Positions 28,558 through 41,303 are shown, counted from the first letter of the stretch. The stretch: DNA of 64,000 nucleotides from Psoroptes ovis (GCA_002943765.1 PQWQ01000004.1:3844001-3908000), one strand, 5' to 3'. Notes: generated by a model not told the origin, from the letters alone. Translations and numbers: made by a program.

Positions 28558-29026
28558 ATTAGCTGAAAAATATATTTATGATAATGACTATAATATATAT
28601 TCATTACAAGAAATCGATACAAACAATATGACCAAAGAATTTGAATTTCAAGTGAATAATCGTCAGAAAATGATTACGGTTGGCATCAGTAAAGTTCAAA
28701 CACAATTGATTTGGCTGAAATATCTTTGTAATTATTCTGGCCGTATACCGAAGATCTCTGCTGTAACATTGCAATTTTTCGAGATTTTGATACCAAATAT
28801 ATGTTTGAAACAACAATTTGAATTGTATCGTCGTAATTTGTATGACACAAGCAATCTGGCTATCGTATTAATCGAATACTTCCATTTAAAATGTTATCAT
28901 GGTTATATCAAAACTACCGTCGCTCACATCAAATCAACCTATTATATCACAAATTTAGATAGAATGGTTCGAAGATTCATTAACAATATTGCGATACATC
29001 GACATACAGTGTCATACGAGAATTAA
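28535..29026 (+). pseudogene. pol remnant with broken integrase zinc finger
   Basis: An open frame of 163 codons. Near residues 110-155 it shows the integrase H2C2 zinc-binding layout: His-x4-His-Gly, then Thr-x5-Ile-x3-Tyr-Tyr, then Val-Arg-Arg-Phe-Ile-Asn-Asn. The two expected cysteines are replaced (Ile and His), so the zinc site is lost. The region before it resembles the connector between RNase H and integrase. No catalytic DDE core follows, because the 3' LTR starts 68 bases after the stop. Confidence 0.6.
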
Positions 29027-29093
29027 GATTGGAAATTGATGGAAAAATAATGACCCGATCTGCGAATGGTTTGGTACAACTTGGCTGCGGCAG

Positions 29094-29368
29094 TGTGGCG
29101 AAATAGCCATGAATGTCAAAAAAAATGACATTTTAGTCATTTTTGCTGTGCTTTTTTTTTGTTAATTTTTGTTTTGTTGTTTGAAATGAAAAAAGATTTG
29201 TTTAGTAATAGTTTTTCTAGCATTGAATGAAAACCTTTTGTTTTTTGTTTTTATTTGTATCTTGTAATTTTTTGTTTTTAAAATTAAAATTCGTTTGTAT
29301 TTTTTTTGTATCCTTAATAAACGACATTCAGTATCACCTAAATTGCTTTTTGTTCAAGTTTCGTCACA
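29094..29368 (+). repeat. 3' LTR, 275 bp
   Basis: Begins TGTGGCGAAATAGCC, contains AATAAA at about 29317, and ends TCGTCACA before the GAACAA duplication. The first 230 bases match the 5' copy closely. The last 40-50 bases do not match it. Confidence 0.75.
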
Positions 29369-31310
29369 GAACAAGTTAAACGATGAATTAATGCATTTAA
29401 AGCATGCACACAATCAGCCATCGAAACCATCGAAAAATTGACCACTAAAACTGATATCGACCAATGTTTTGATTGTTGTTTTTTGATTGGCGTCTAACCA
29501 GCAACAACGAATATCTATTCATCATTCATTCATCTATACATTCATTGAATGATTCATTCAATTTTTCTATTCTTTCTTTATCATTTCACAGTGCCACACA
29601 CACCATTTTCTCGAATTGTATGAGAGCCAAAAAAATCTTTGAAAAATCTTAGAAAAAAAATCAACAAAATCGTGCATATTATGTCCGGGTCGTGCAAATG
29701 AAATTAAATAATCAATCTTTCATCTTTCTGTTGTTGCTGTTTAAATTGTTATAAATGATAATAATATAAATGATAAAAATGGTAGCAGCAAAATGCATGT
29801 ATTTTTCCCCATTTGTTCTGTCTATTTACCTGAAGATTCAAAGTTTTGAGAAATTTTTTACCTGATTTGTGTGTGGTGTGGTTTGGCTTTACTCATATTC
29901 ATTTTGAGATTTTTTTTTCTGAACAAATTTGTTTTGATTTCTGGGTATTTTTCCATGGTTTCAAGCACCAAATATGTCTCAAAATATGCACGACATTCAA
30001 CACATAAAAAAGCACTTGAAATTTTCAAAAAATACATTCAAACAGTGAATATTTATTATGGGTATTTTCTGGTATCAATTTTTTTTTTCGCGGTGACAAA
30101 TCAATTGCTTTGCCGGTGACGCAGCAAAGTGAAAATGGCAAAAATGTCAAATTGAAAATCACGAGTCATTGTTAATTTGAATAATTTTTTCTTTCTTAAG
30201 TGTTTTCAAGCTTTTCTCAAATAAATATTAAGATTTCCACATAAGGATTTCCAGTCAATTGAATGATTGAATGGTGAATTATTGATTTTTTTTGTATTGA
30301 ATCAAGTTTTTTTATTTATTTTTATTTACATTGAAAGCAAGCAAAATACAAACAAAAGCATTTCAAGTGACCATATTGAAATTTTTTTTTCCGCTCTTCA
30401 ATTGAATCAATCAATGAAATAGCGAATTTCAAAGATTTAGCGAATCCAATCGGTTGGAAAATTATCAAATTATTCAAATCAATCAATTGAATTTTTCTTG
30501 AATATTTTTTTCCATTTACTTTTGACAATTATTTGTATCATTTATGAACAATACACTTGAAAAATATCGAAATATTGCACCCTAAAAAAAAATTTTGTTT
30601 TATTAAACACAAATAGAGTAGGACCTCACACAAACATATGGTCCTCGATTTATAAAAAAAATTGAATTGAAATAAGTAAAAAATCAAATTTGAATTAGGA
30701 CAAATTATTTCTTTTTCTCCGAATAACAATTGAAACGATAAAAGAAAAAAATTTGTCTTAAAGAAATATCCAACTGAGACATTTGAAAATTTTCCCAATT
30801 TGATCATTTATTAATTATTTGAATTATTATTTGAATATTTATGGTGCTAAATGATTGTAAATTAATGTACACATTGTATTGTACCAATCGTACAAATTTA
30901 CATTATTGAAATGATTAAATTATTCATTTGACAATGAATGAATGAATGAATGAATGAACGAATATTTAAAATTTAAAAATTTGGAAAATGAATGAGTTTT
31001 TTTTTTTAATATGAATATGTCCATAAGAAAATAATGTGTGTGTGTATACCATATTTTTATTTTTATTCCTAAGCATTTTCCAAGCTGTTCTTGGTCATTT
31101 TTTTCCCCTTAGGTTCAAGGTTCAACTTGTTCAATGAAATTTTTTATTTTTTATTTTTTCAGAAATATTGCTTGACATTCATTCAAAGGGAAAGAAAATA
31201 TGAATTATGAACGATGATTCGATGATTTTTTTTTCGTATATTTTCAAATATTCCAATATTTAACTTGAGATACACATAAATAATGAACAATATGAATGCG
31301 TGTATTTGTT

Positions 31311-31334
31311 GTGTGTGTGTGTGTGTGTGTGTGT
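31311..31334. repeat. (GT)12 microsatellite
   Basis: Uninterrupted dinucleotide run read directly from the sequence. Confidence 0.95.
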
Positions 31335-31829
31335 TGGTGACATAGGAAATTGAAGCCATTTCAGCTTTGTTTTTCGTTGTGTTTGTTCTTAATTTTTGTT
31401 TAGTTTTTCACCATTCTGAATGGTCCATTCACGGTATTGACTTGTCAATATTTCATTTTTTTTTTTTTTTTGAATTTGAATTTGACTTTGAATTATACCA
31501 AGATGACATTTCATTTTTTTTCTGCTCTCATTAAATCTGATTCCTCGAATTTTGCATTGGTTTGTCTTTTGACAAGCTTTAAAATCACATGTAAACATGT
31601 GATTTATGCAAATTGAAGTATATGAAAGCTAAAACATGTCTAATTCATTATTTTTTGGTCAAAAAACCAAAATAATTTAATATTTTTTTAAAATGGTTTT
31701 ATATTTGTTGATTTATTTATTTTTTGTTTTTTTTTACAAAATGCAAATGCACACACACATCTGTTCATTATTATTATAATATTCTCATGATGAAAAATAA
31801 TGATTATAACAATAATAATCATAACAATA

Positions 31830-31864
31830 AATTCAAATCCATCATTGTTTGATGGATTTGAATT
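31830..31864. repeat. perfect 15-bp stem with 5-nt loop
   Basis: AATTCAAATCCATCA is followed after a five-base loop by its exact reverse complement. It is too short for a typical microRNA precursor and lies about 90 bp downstream of the disrupted secreted-protein gene on the minus strand. Confidence 0.85.
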
Positions 31865-31956
31865 AAAATTTGAATGTTGAAATGAAATGGAATCCAAAGA
31901 AATTAAATGAATAAATAAATAAATAAATAAACCATAATAATAATGATGATGATGAT

Positions 31957-32419
31957 TTAATTCTTCGAAATCTGGCTTGAATTTGGCCCCTTTGTATATA
32001 CTGAACAATTGTAGCAGTGTTTATCCTTATATTTCATATAAAATACACGATCATCATTTTTGGGTTTAAATTCAAAGTAAAAATAATGAGTATTACAGCG
32101 AACATATTGTAAATGTAAATCTGTGGTTGTTTTCAACACAATTTTTTCGACCCTCTGCATATGAATATATTCTATCGACCATATTCAAGAAATTCATTCC
32201 GTATTTTAATTCATGACTTGTTGCTGCTGCTGGTGATGGCGGTGGTTCTGTTTCCCACGATATTCAAAGGCCATCAAAAAGGCCATGTTTTTCTTCAAAT
32301 GATTTTTGAATAGCTTTTGAGCTTTAAAAAAGCAAAGAAAATCCGTCCAGAGATCATCTTCAAAGATCAAAAGACCTAGAACGAAAATGAAGATGTTTTT
32401 TTATCCCAAGTTTTCGCAT
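31957..32419 (-). pseudogene. disrupted gene for a small secreted protein, family unknown
   Basis: Four adjoining minus-strand open segments read as one coherent protein if the frame is allowed to alternate. ATG at 32419 gives Met-Arg-Lys-Leu-Gly-Ile-Lys. After an A7 run the frame at 32400-32206 gives a hydrophobic core (Ile-Phe-Ile-Phe-Val-Leu-Gly-Leu-Leu-Ile-Phe), then Glu-Asp-Asp-Leu-Trp and a Lys-rich helix. The frame open from 32263 to 32093 then gives Pro/Ala-rich sequence and Tyr-Gly-Met-Asn-Phe-Leu. Finally 32160-31957 gives a Tyr- and Cys-containing C terminus with a stop. The first part looks like a signal peptide. Shifts fall at or near homopolymers (A7, GGGAAA, GGG...A6), so either decay or assembly indels would explain them. 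An alternative for the second and third shifts is a 63-nt intron (GTCATG...ATGCAG, 32217-32155) joining the outer frames, though its donor is poor. The layout vaguely recalls cystatin-sized secreted proteins, but I do not assign a family. Confidence 0.4.
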
Positions 32420-35400
32420 TTCTAACATAAACAATCCTTGATTATTTTGAACATGGATTTTCTTTTTGAATTTTTTTGACAGAATAACAAATAAATTATT
32501 TTGGATTTTTTTTTTCATTACAAAACATTCGTCACTCATTCATTATTTTGAATGTAATTTGATATCATGTTATCCAGATGATATTCATGCTAATATCGTG
32601 GACATATATGTGAATATATTGAAGAAAAAATTCAATTTCACATTGCTTTAAAACACTTGTATGAATTCTATGATGAATTTTTCAACAAGTTTTTGTAGGA
32701 AAGAAATTGAAATTCATGGCAATTTTTTTTTGAATTTTTAAATTTTTCCTTATTTTCTTTGATTTGAATTCTTCATTCACCATTTGAAATTGATGACAAA
32801 ATAATCAAATGTAATCATTGATTTCTTCGAATAACGATATATGATGATTTGCATATTTGAAAAGAAATGATGAAATTAGAAAATTTCATATGGAAAATCA
32901 CGTTCAAATATTTATTTTAAATGAAAAAAAAAGAGAAGCAAAATGCACAGATATATGCCTTGAAAATCAATTGAAAAATTCATTTTTCTTCCCCTATTTC
33001 TCGATTATCAATCATTTTCATTATGATCATCATATTCAATTGATTGATTGATTGATGAATGGATTCATAATAAGATGATGATGTGAATGATGATGATGAT
33101 TATCATTTTATATTGGAATAAAATAAAAAATAAAATTCATGAACATATATATTTGAATTAATAATTGAAAATTATTGATACAATCGATCGATCATTTGAA
33201 ATTTGAATCGATACCTCAATTTTTATCGTCATCAATATTAAAAACGATCAATCGACAAGTTTTTTAATGATGATGATTTCCATATGATTATCATCATACG
33301 ATATGTATTTATTTACTTCAAATATTTTTCAACGTAAAATCAAATGAAACTGACCCTTTGTCAGCCGAACAAAGCGAAAAAACAAAAGCCAAAACATGAA
33401 TCATTCGAAAGAAATCATCGAAGACAATCAATATTTTTCATGAATAATCGTGGAATATAATCGATAATCATTTAAAACAATGATGAAACATTGATGAATT
33501 CGTTGAGTTATCGATTATTATTGGTGTTGATTTAAAATTTTTTCGAAAATTACAAAATTCAAAAATCGGAAGATGCTGTCATCGATTTGATCAAATCTCA
33601 CGCAATATTATTATTCTGTCATAATATTTTCATCAATGATCTCTGACAAGTCTTCTTTGGCTCTTTGGTTTTTTTTCATAATTCGAAAAACCTCGAAAAA
33701 CCTTGAAAAAATTCAAAATTTTTGATTGATTTTGAAAATTTTCAAAAATATACTCTCTTAGACAAATAAAGGTCATTTATTATAGAAATCAAAACAGAAA
33801 CGTTGATTGTTTTGTGTTTCAATTTCAAGACGGGTATCAATGATGCAAAATAAAATTTAAAAAATTTTATTATCATTTGAATTGAATGGTTATTTGAGTA
33901 ATTCATTTGAATTTAATTCCATTTTTATTTCATTCGAAGAATTTTGGCCAGATGATGACTGAATTCAAGCCATTTCGAGCCGACCTGTTGTTTTTTTAAT
34001 GTTTTTTTTTTTTTGTTTTGTTTTGTTTGGGTCAAAAATTTTTATTGTTTATTGATGATATTATTATCATCATCATTATTATTTGTCTGATTATTATTAT
34101 TCAATAAATATTCAATATTATCACAACACATTCAAATGTTTACCCGACAATAGCTCCAGTTTTATGAATGTATTTAATATTGAATAATATTGATTGTTAT
34201 AAAACATTGTAAATTCAAATATTATTATTGATCATTGGTGTCATCATTATTATTTATATTTATTCGCTTATAATTCATTAATAAATAGTAGATACAAGCA
34301 TCAATTTTCAATTTTTTAAAAATGATTATTCATTATCATTTCAATACATGATCATTTCGCAGCCATATTGATTCAATATTGATTCATATAAAACGAATAT
34401 ATATAAAAAAACAAACATTTAAATTATTGTGATTATCATAAACAAAACTAGAATCAAATTCAAATAACTTGTTGTCGTTGTTGTTGTTGTTATCATTGCT
34501 CTGCTATCAATTGTTATTGTTTTTTATATTTTGATAAATATATATCAAATGAAATAGCATTCATACATCTTTTTTGAAAAAAAAAAAAATTTTTATTACC
34601 CTTGCTTTTCTCTGTTGTTTTATGATTTTTTTTTTTTTGAAAATTAAACCTTGAAAATAATCGAGAGGAATCAGATAGGGAAAAAAATGTATAGACTTTC
34701 AAGAGGTTCAAAGGTTTTTTTTTTTTGATGATGGCATCATAGATGTGTTTTTTTTAATTTCAATTCGCTTCGCTATGATATGATTTAATGAGATTTGTGT
34801 TTGGCAAATGCAAATTTAAATATACGTGCATTTCTATTTGACTAAAAATATCATTTTATTATGATATTTTATTTTATTTTTATTATTATTTCAATGGCGG
34901 GAAAAATAAACATCAACTTTTATGAAATAATAAAGTTGAATTAAAGATAATGTGCTCTTAGCACTTCGACCCTTTAATATATGTGAATGTTCAATGATAA
35001 AAATAAAAGATATTAAATAATCAAAATCAAAGTTTTCGTTAATTCGTATGTGCAATTTTTACATGGTCAAATGAAAGAAAAAAAAACAATAACAGAATTT
35101 CAATGTGTAGGATTATGTATTTATTTCTTATTTATTCAAAATTTATTTTTACCTGGTCACATCAGGGTTTTCTTCTTAAAATATTTTTCTCATATTTGAA
35201 TTTGAAATCTTTATTTCATTCATACTCAATGATTCACCATCAATTACAATGAATAATAATAATATTAACAATTTACATATCCAAAAAAACATATTGTACA
35301 TTAGTACATGATATATATTGGTGTATGATTAATTATTGTTTATATTCATTTGTTATGTTCATATTTTTTCTCCGTCTTAAAAAAATGGTATCAATCAAAA

Positions 35401-36889
35401 TTCAAAATTTAAAATTCATATGAATGTCAATGGCAAATTGGCTAGAAAATCACAGCAAAAAAATTTTTGTTTGTTTGAACTTTGATATTTTCAAATATTT
35501 TTCATTTTATTTATTTTTTTTCTCTGATTTTTCTTATCTGTTTGTTTATGTTTATGTTTATTTCTAGCCAATTTCTCTCTCTTGTTCAAATATTTGTGAT
35601 TTATATGCTTTTACTTATGGAAAACATAAATAAATAAATAAAAAACAAAACAAATTGACCGAATCAAACATTGAAAAATTCTGAAATGCATTTGAAAATA
35701 TTTGAATTATTGATCTAAAAAGCACGTACTTTTCCCATTCTTTTTGTTTTGTTTTGATTTTTAAACTTATTCTTAGATTCGAATGCATTTGTTTGTATGC
35801 ATATTAATCAAGAAATGTATGATTAAAAATTCAAACCGAAAACCAAGAAAAAAGAGAAAATAATTCAAAATTCAATCAATCTTGCCAAGTTTCCTTAGCA
35901 ATGTTTTCATTTTGATTATTATTATTGTGTTGAACACATGAATTATTATTATTATTATTATTACGACCAAACAAAACATGATTTCTTCAAGCTTTAATTT
36001 TCAATTATTTTCAATAAAAAAAAAAGAAAAAATTGATAAATTATTGATAATTTAATTTCGATTGTAATGGTTGAAAGCCATTGAAATTGATTTTTTTTAG
36101 GGACAACTTGAAATATTCTAAAGAATTGAATTTATTATTTTGGTATATGAAAGATCTTCGAAAAAAAAAATTATCTACAAAATCGATTCTTTAAAATTTT
36201 TATTTCAAAAGTTTTTAAATTTAAAATCGATTCGGAAATTCTTTTTTGTTTTCTTAAGAAATTCACATTAAATTATTGATAATGAATGCTTCTTTTTTGG
36301 CCATAATCAATAAAAATCAATAATTTCAATAATTTTATTTTTCAATTCAAAACTTTTCTTTAGTATATTTGAATTTATTATTTTTCAAATTTTTTTTCTC
36401 GAAAGTTTCAAGTTCATGTATCACACACACACACACGCACACAATTTATGCTTGCCTTTCTGAGTAAAAGCCATTATTAGTCATTGTGTGAATTTGTGTA
36501 TGGAAATGTAGCCTCTTTAAAATAATAGGCATTTTCCATTGTTTTTTTTCAATCATAATAAATTAAATTTTCAAATATATTTCAATGTCAAAAGGGAAAA
36601 ACAAAAAACTTTTTCAATATTGATTTATATAATCATTTAACTTTTGATATTTTATAAATTCATCAGAAATGTTTTCCGTTTCTTACGTTCACCAGTTTTC
36701 ACTTGAAAATATTTTGAAAGGAAGAAAAATGAATAAAAAAATTCTTCCACATTTGTTGGAATTTGAACGAAATAAAATAAAATAAAATAAAATAAAATAT
36801 AAATTTTCATTTTTAAAAATTTCATTTTTTGTTATGTAAATTTATTTCATCAGTTAGTCTTTGATGATGATAATAATAATATAATAATT
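32420..36889. other. AT-rich stretch upstream of the ABCG gene
   Basis: No gene, element or RNA recognised. It holds ATT/AAT runs, GTT repeats near 34478-34492, poly-T and poly-A tracts, a CA run near 36422-36441 and an AAAAT tandem near 36772-36799, just before the ABCG coding start. The ABCG promoter and 5' UTR should lie at its right end; no clear TATA box stands out from the AT-rich background. Confidence 0.5.
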
Positions 36890-39607
36890 ATGAATCCGAA
36901 TAATTATAATTATAATAATAATCATCAAATTGATGCAATTATGATTCAAACAAACATTTTAAATATGAATGATAATAATAATGATGATAATAATAATAAT
37001 AACAATGATAATCATAGTAATAATAATGAAAATGAAAGTAATCATCATATGAATCGTAATCATTCAAATTACAATAAAAAATTACGATCAAAACAAAATT
37101 CAAATCAAGCATTGTTAGATGATTTAAGGCAAACATTATCATCATCAATGTCATCAAGATTACGTCAATATTATCATAATAATGGTTACAATAATGGTAA
37201 TCAATTATTGGATGCCAATCCAATAGCATCATCAATGATTGTACCAGCAACAGCATCATTAGTACAAAGAAATCCAATTCCTGTGATCAAATCATTCGAT
37301 TTGAATGAGATCAATAGGTTGCGTACGATTAATGATAATAATAATAATAATTTGCTAATTGATAATAGATTAAAATCTAATTTTAATAATCGTATATTAC
37401 CAATGGATTTTTTATCATCAACAACAATGAAAAATAATGAGATCGTTGATAATGAAAAAAATAAAATTGAACATTTCGATATTATTTGGAATAATATTGT
37501 TTATTCTGTTGAGCAATTTAATCGTCGTACATTTAAAAAATATACACGTACCATTTTGAATGGTTTATCTGGAAAAATTAGTAGTGGACAAATAACGGCC
37601 ATTATGGGACCAAGCGGTGCCGGTAAATCGACATTTCTTGAGATTTTAGCTTGTAAGTTGTAATCTATTAATTTCTTTTCGTAATTAAAAATTCTAATCA
37701 TTTTTTTAATTGAAATTGATTCTTAACAAAAAGGTCGTAAAAATAAAGGTCTACAGGGTGAAATCAAAGTAAAAAATAATGAAAAATTGAAAATAGCATA
37801 TGTACCACAAGATAATTGTTTAATGGAATTATTGACAGTATATGAAACATTAACTTTTGCTTGTCGTCTTAGTTGTTCAACATCATCATCGGTTGATTAC
37901 AGCCGAGTAGAAAAATTAATTAAAGAATTTGGTTTGAGCGCAATCCGCAACACAAGAGTTGCCCGTTGTTCTGGTGGACAACAAAAACGTATTTCAATTG
38001 TGTTGGAATTATTTTCAAAACCAAATTTATTAATATTGGATGAACCGACAACTGGTTTGGATTCATCATCTTGTGCATTAGTAATTAAATTAATCAAAGA
38101 ATTAGTACAAAATCAGGATTATCCGATAGCAATTTTAGCGACAATACATCAACCATCATGGAAAATATTTACCGAATTTGATAATGTTTATATAATTAGT
38201 TATAAAGGTGAAAATCTTTATTTAGGACGGCCACAAATGTTGCTGTCATTGTTAGATAAAGTCAATATGCTATGTGATAAATATAATTCTCCACCTGATT
38301 ACATTATTGAGATTGCTGCTTGTGATTATGGTGATGAATCAATCGAATTAATTCAACAACAATTTGAAATTCCATCGATTATCGATACAGCCGAATATGA
38401 AAGTCTAATGTCATTAAATGATATTCGTATAATACGCAAAACACCATTAATGAAATCAATTTCAATACTATTCGATAGACATTCTCTTTTATTATCAAGA
38501 AAATCTATGACAATGTTATATCGTGTAATAGGAACAGTGCTATTAAGCATTTGGTTTTCATTAACATTTGGTTCCAATATCGGTAAATCATCAGGTTGTC
38601 CGCATAGAAAATTACAAATTTTCAATGTATCAATGGATCGATTAAATCGATTATTTGAAGATGAAATGTTTTCAGTTATGCAAAATAATTGTTGCATATT
38701 TTTTGTACTAATTGTTGGATTGATTAGCGGTATTACTACGACTGTACTAAGTTTTCCTCGTGAAATGCAAACATTGATGAAAGAATATAATAATGGTTGG
38801 TATTCTTGTATTAGTTTTTATATTACAAAAACAATCGTTGATATTCCGATGCAGGTAAGAGATAATATTTTCAACAATCAATATCTTCTCATTATTAATT
38901 CTTTTAAAATTTAGTTAATTATTCCAACATTATTCACCACATACATTTATTTTATGACTGGACAACCTGAACAATATTTTCGTGAATCATATCTGTTATT
39001 GATAACCATTTTGATAAGTTTTGTAGCCGAAAGTATTGGTTCAGCTTTATCAGCGATATTTATGCGAAATCCAACTCAAGCAGCTTTTGCCGGTGGTTTT
39101 GTACCGATGCCAATGATATTATTTGGTGGATTTCTTGTCAAATATTCAAGAATGCCATTATTATTGCGTATGGCATCATGGTTGTCAGTGTTGAAATATG
39201 CATTCGAAGCATTAATTGTTGCAATGTATGGCTTTGGTCGTTGTCAATATAATTATGATCTATTTTTAAATCAAGTCAATATATCGGCAATCGAAAAACC
39301 ATTATGGGTTGAATATTTACCAATCGTTTTGGAAACATTGAATCCAAATTTCAAAATAAATAAAAATCTAACAAGAGATGAACAAGATGATGAATTGTTT
39401 TTACAATTATCAACATCAATATTCGATGCAATCAATGATAGTTCGAATGGAAAAAAATTTTCCTACGATACATCAATCATATTCAGTTATTATGATATTG
39501 ATGGTGATTGGATATTTTATCGTTCATTGGTCATCATTATATTTATGTTGGTTTTTGTTAAGTTTTCAACATATTTTGTTATTTTATATAAACTAAGAGG
39601 TGTTTAA
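36890..39607 (+). CDS. ABC transporter, ABCG (white-type) half-transporter
   Basis: Three exons: 36890-37652, 37734-38854 and 38915-39607, with introns of 81 and 60 nt (GTAAGT...AAAAG and GTAAGA...TTTAG). Together they encode 858 residues. Residues 1 to about 185 are an Asn/His-rich extension. The nucleotide-binding domain follows: Walker A GPSGAGKS at about 240-247, Q-loop Val-Pro-Gln-Asp, signature CSGGQQKR at about 333-340, Walker B and D-loop [12 protein letters not shown] ending near 364, and the H-loop ATIHQPSW near 389-396. An ABC2-type membrane domain fills the rest, with the conserved FPREM and EY-NGWYS region before the exon 2/3 junction. The order NBD then membrane domain defines ABCG; such proteins dimerise in a membrane to export lipids, pigments precursors or xenobiotics. 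The substrate cannot be told. AATAAA at 39631 may end the transcript. The gene is convergent with the next one. Confidence 0.93.
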
Positions 39608-41303
39608 AACATATCATTGATTATAAAATTAATAAATTAGTTTATTATTTCATTATAACAATTTACCCTGAATGTTTAATAATAATAATTGAAATATCTC
39701 AAAGTTTATTCTTATTCGGGAAATTTTGTAATTGAATTCAATATTATTCTATATTAATCCTAAAAAAATTTAATTTAAAATAAATTTTCAAAAACCAAAT
39801 AAAATTACATTGAATTTTATTGGAAATTTTTCCAAATTTATTCCTGAATTTATAGATTATTAAAAAATTCATCATCAATTGACAAGAATAAAATGAAACT
39901 TCATGACCATAGCCTTAAAAGATCAGTAATTCATTCATTCATTCATTTGCTTTTCATTTCATGTTTGTATGCATATGTCAATCTTTAAATTCAAAATAAT
40001 CACAAAATCATGAATTCAAGTACAGTGTAGATATTAAGATATCATGTCCAGAATGAATTCTATTCAATTTATTATTATTAATAATAATAATTTGATTTCC
40101 CGAATTTAATTTAAATGGAAATGAATACATGAATTCAATTTGTATTTTTGATGGGAAAAAATGAAACATTCAATGATGTTTGCTTCATGAATATATTGCC
40201 ATTGGCTATGATTGAATTATTCATTCAAATTTAAAAAAATTTGATCAAAACATTTTCATTTGTTTGTTATTATTTTATTTTATTTTTCATTGAATATTTT
40301 GGAAAATAATCATAAAAAATATATATTTTAGGTATATTCATTTCAATGAATGAATAATTGAATTGAATAAATATTTGAACAAAAATATAAATATTTGAAA
40401 GCCCGAAAATATCCACGAAATTTTGAAAATATTTTCACTGAATGTCATTTCAATGATATTAATGATGATGATGATGATGGGTGAAAATAACTTCAAGAAA
40501 TATAATGATGACAATTGTCATCAATTGTCAATTGTCATCCTTTTTTTAGGAATATTTTCTTTTCTATTCTTCATTTCAATTGTGTTTTTGTGATTGAATG
40601 GCTAGCATGGCTTAGCAAATCCTTGCATTGATTGAATTAATACGGAATGAATAAATTGAATAAATAAATGGACACCAAAAAATGAATATTAATAGCTTTC
40701 AAATAATAATAATACGACCATTAAATCCTTTTATTTTTTTACGTTTTTATTTGATATTTTATTTGGAGAATATATGTTTTGTGTGTCCATTTTTTAAAAA
40801 TTTTTTTTTCGAAGAAGAATGGTCCATAAACAATGATGATTTTTCAAATGATAATTGTATCGATTTCGTGCCCATAATATCTTCATTCATTTGGATTCAT
40901 TAATCAATTGACAATCGAGTTTGTGAAGGCTGTTTAATGCTGACCACATTTTCGATTATTATTTTCAAATTGAATTAAAAAATTCAATTCTGAATCAATT
41001 TGTTTTATGGTAAATAAACACTAACAAAAACCATTATCGCCATCTATTGCTGTTGATTTTTGAATTAAATGAAAATAAATATAATCACAAATAATTTGAT
41101 TTTTTCAAATAAACTTTTTATTACAATTTCTTGATAACAAATTATACAAAATATATTTCATAACAGGTGATAATCATTTGATAGATCATTTGATAAATCA
41201 GATCAGTTGAGCAAAACAATAGAGTTGATAACAAAACAGAATTGAATAAAGTGGATCGATTTGAAATTATTTATCATTTTTTGGCTTAAAATTTTAAAAT
41301 CAA
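39608..41303. other. intergenic, between convergent ABCG and MPV17L2 genes
   Basis: Both flanking genes end here. A plus-strand AATAAA lies at 39631, and a minus-strand AATAAA (TTTATT on plus) at 41117-41122 could serve the Mpv17-family gene. A palindromic patch with repeated CAATTGTCAT units lies near 40506-40540. No coding sequence is supported; the 73-codon frame at 40682 looks like chance. Confidence 0.6.

Larger units (their letters stand above)
27731..29368 (+). mobile_element. decayed LTR retrotransposon with 6-bp duplication
   Basis: Two direct repeats starting TGTGGCGAAA (27731 and 29094) bound about 1.1 kb of degenerate gag-like and integrase-like sequence in the same orientation. 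GAACAA stands directly before the first repeat (27725-27730) and directly after the second (29369-29374), as expected for a target-site duplication. The second repeat ends ...GTCACA, giving TG...CA termini. Reverse transcriptase and RNase H are not visible, so the element is an internally deleted remnant. The gag-like and His-His integrase motifs suggest Ty3/gypsy, with BEL/Pao not excluded. Confidence 0.8.
29375..31956. other. AT-rich stretch without a supported gene
   Basis: Contains an ATGA/GAAT run near 30934-30958, a GT run at 31311-31334 and a perfect 15-bp hairpin at 31830-31864. Two frames look slightly protein-like and cannot be named: 29871-30119 plus (Ser-Thr-Lys-Tyr-Val, then a Lys-rich stretch) and 31389-31598 minus (several Cys and Lys). 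Neither has enough support to call. Confidence 0.5.

Noticed and set aside
29871..30119. 82-codon plus-strand frame with a Lys-rich middle
   Set aside because: Possibly coding, but it has no recognisable domain, no clear splice context and ends in AT-rich translation.
31389..31598. 69-codon minus-strand frame with several Cys
   Set aside because: It crosses a poly-Lys run encoded by a T tract on the plus strand, and no partner exon was found.
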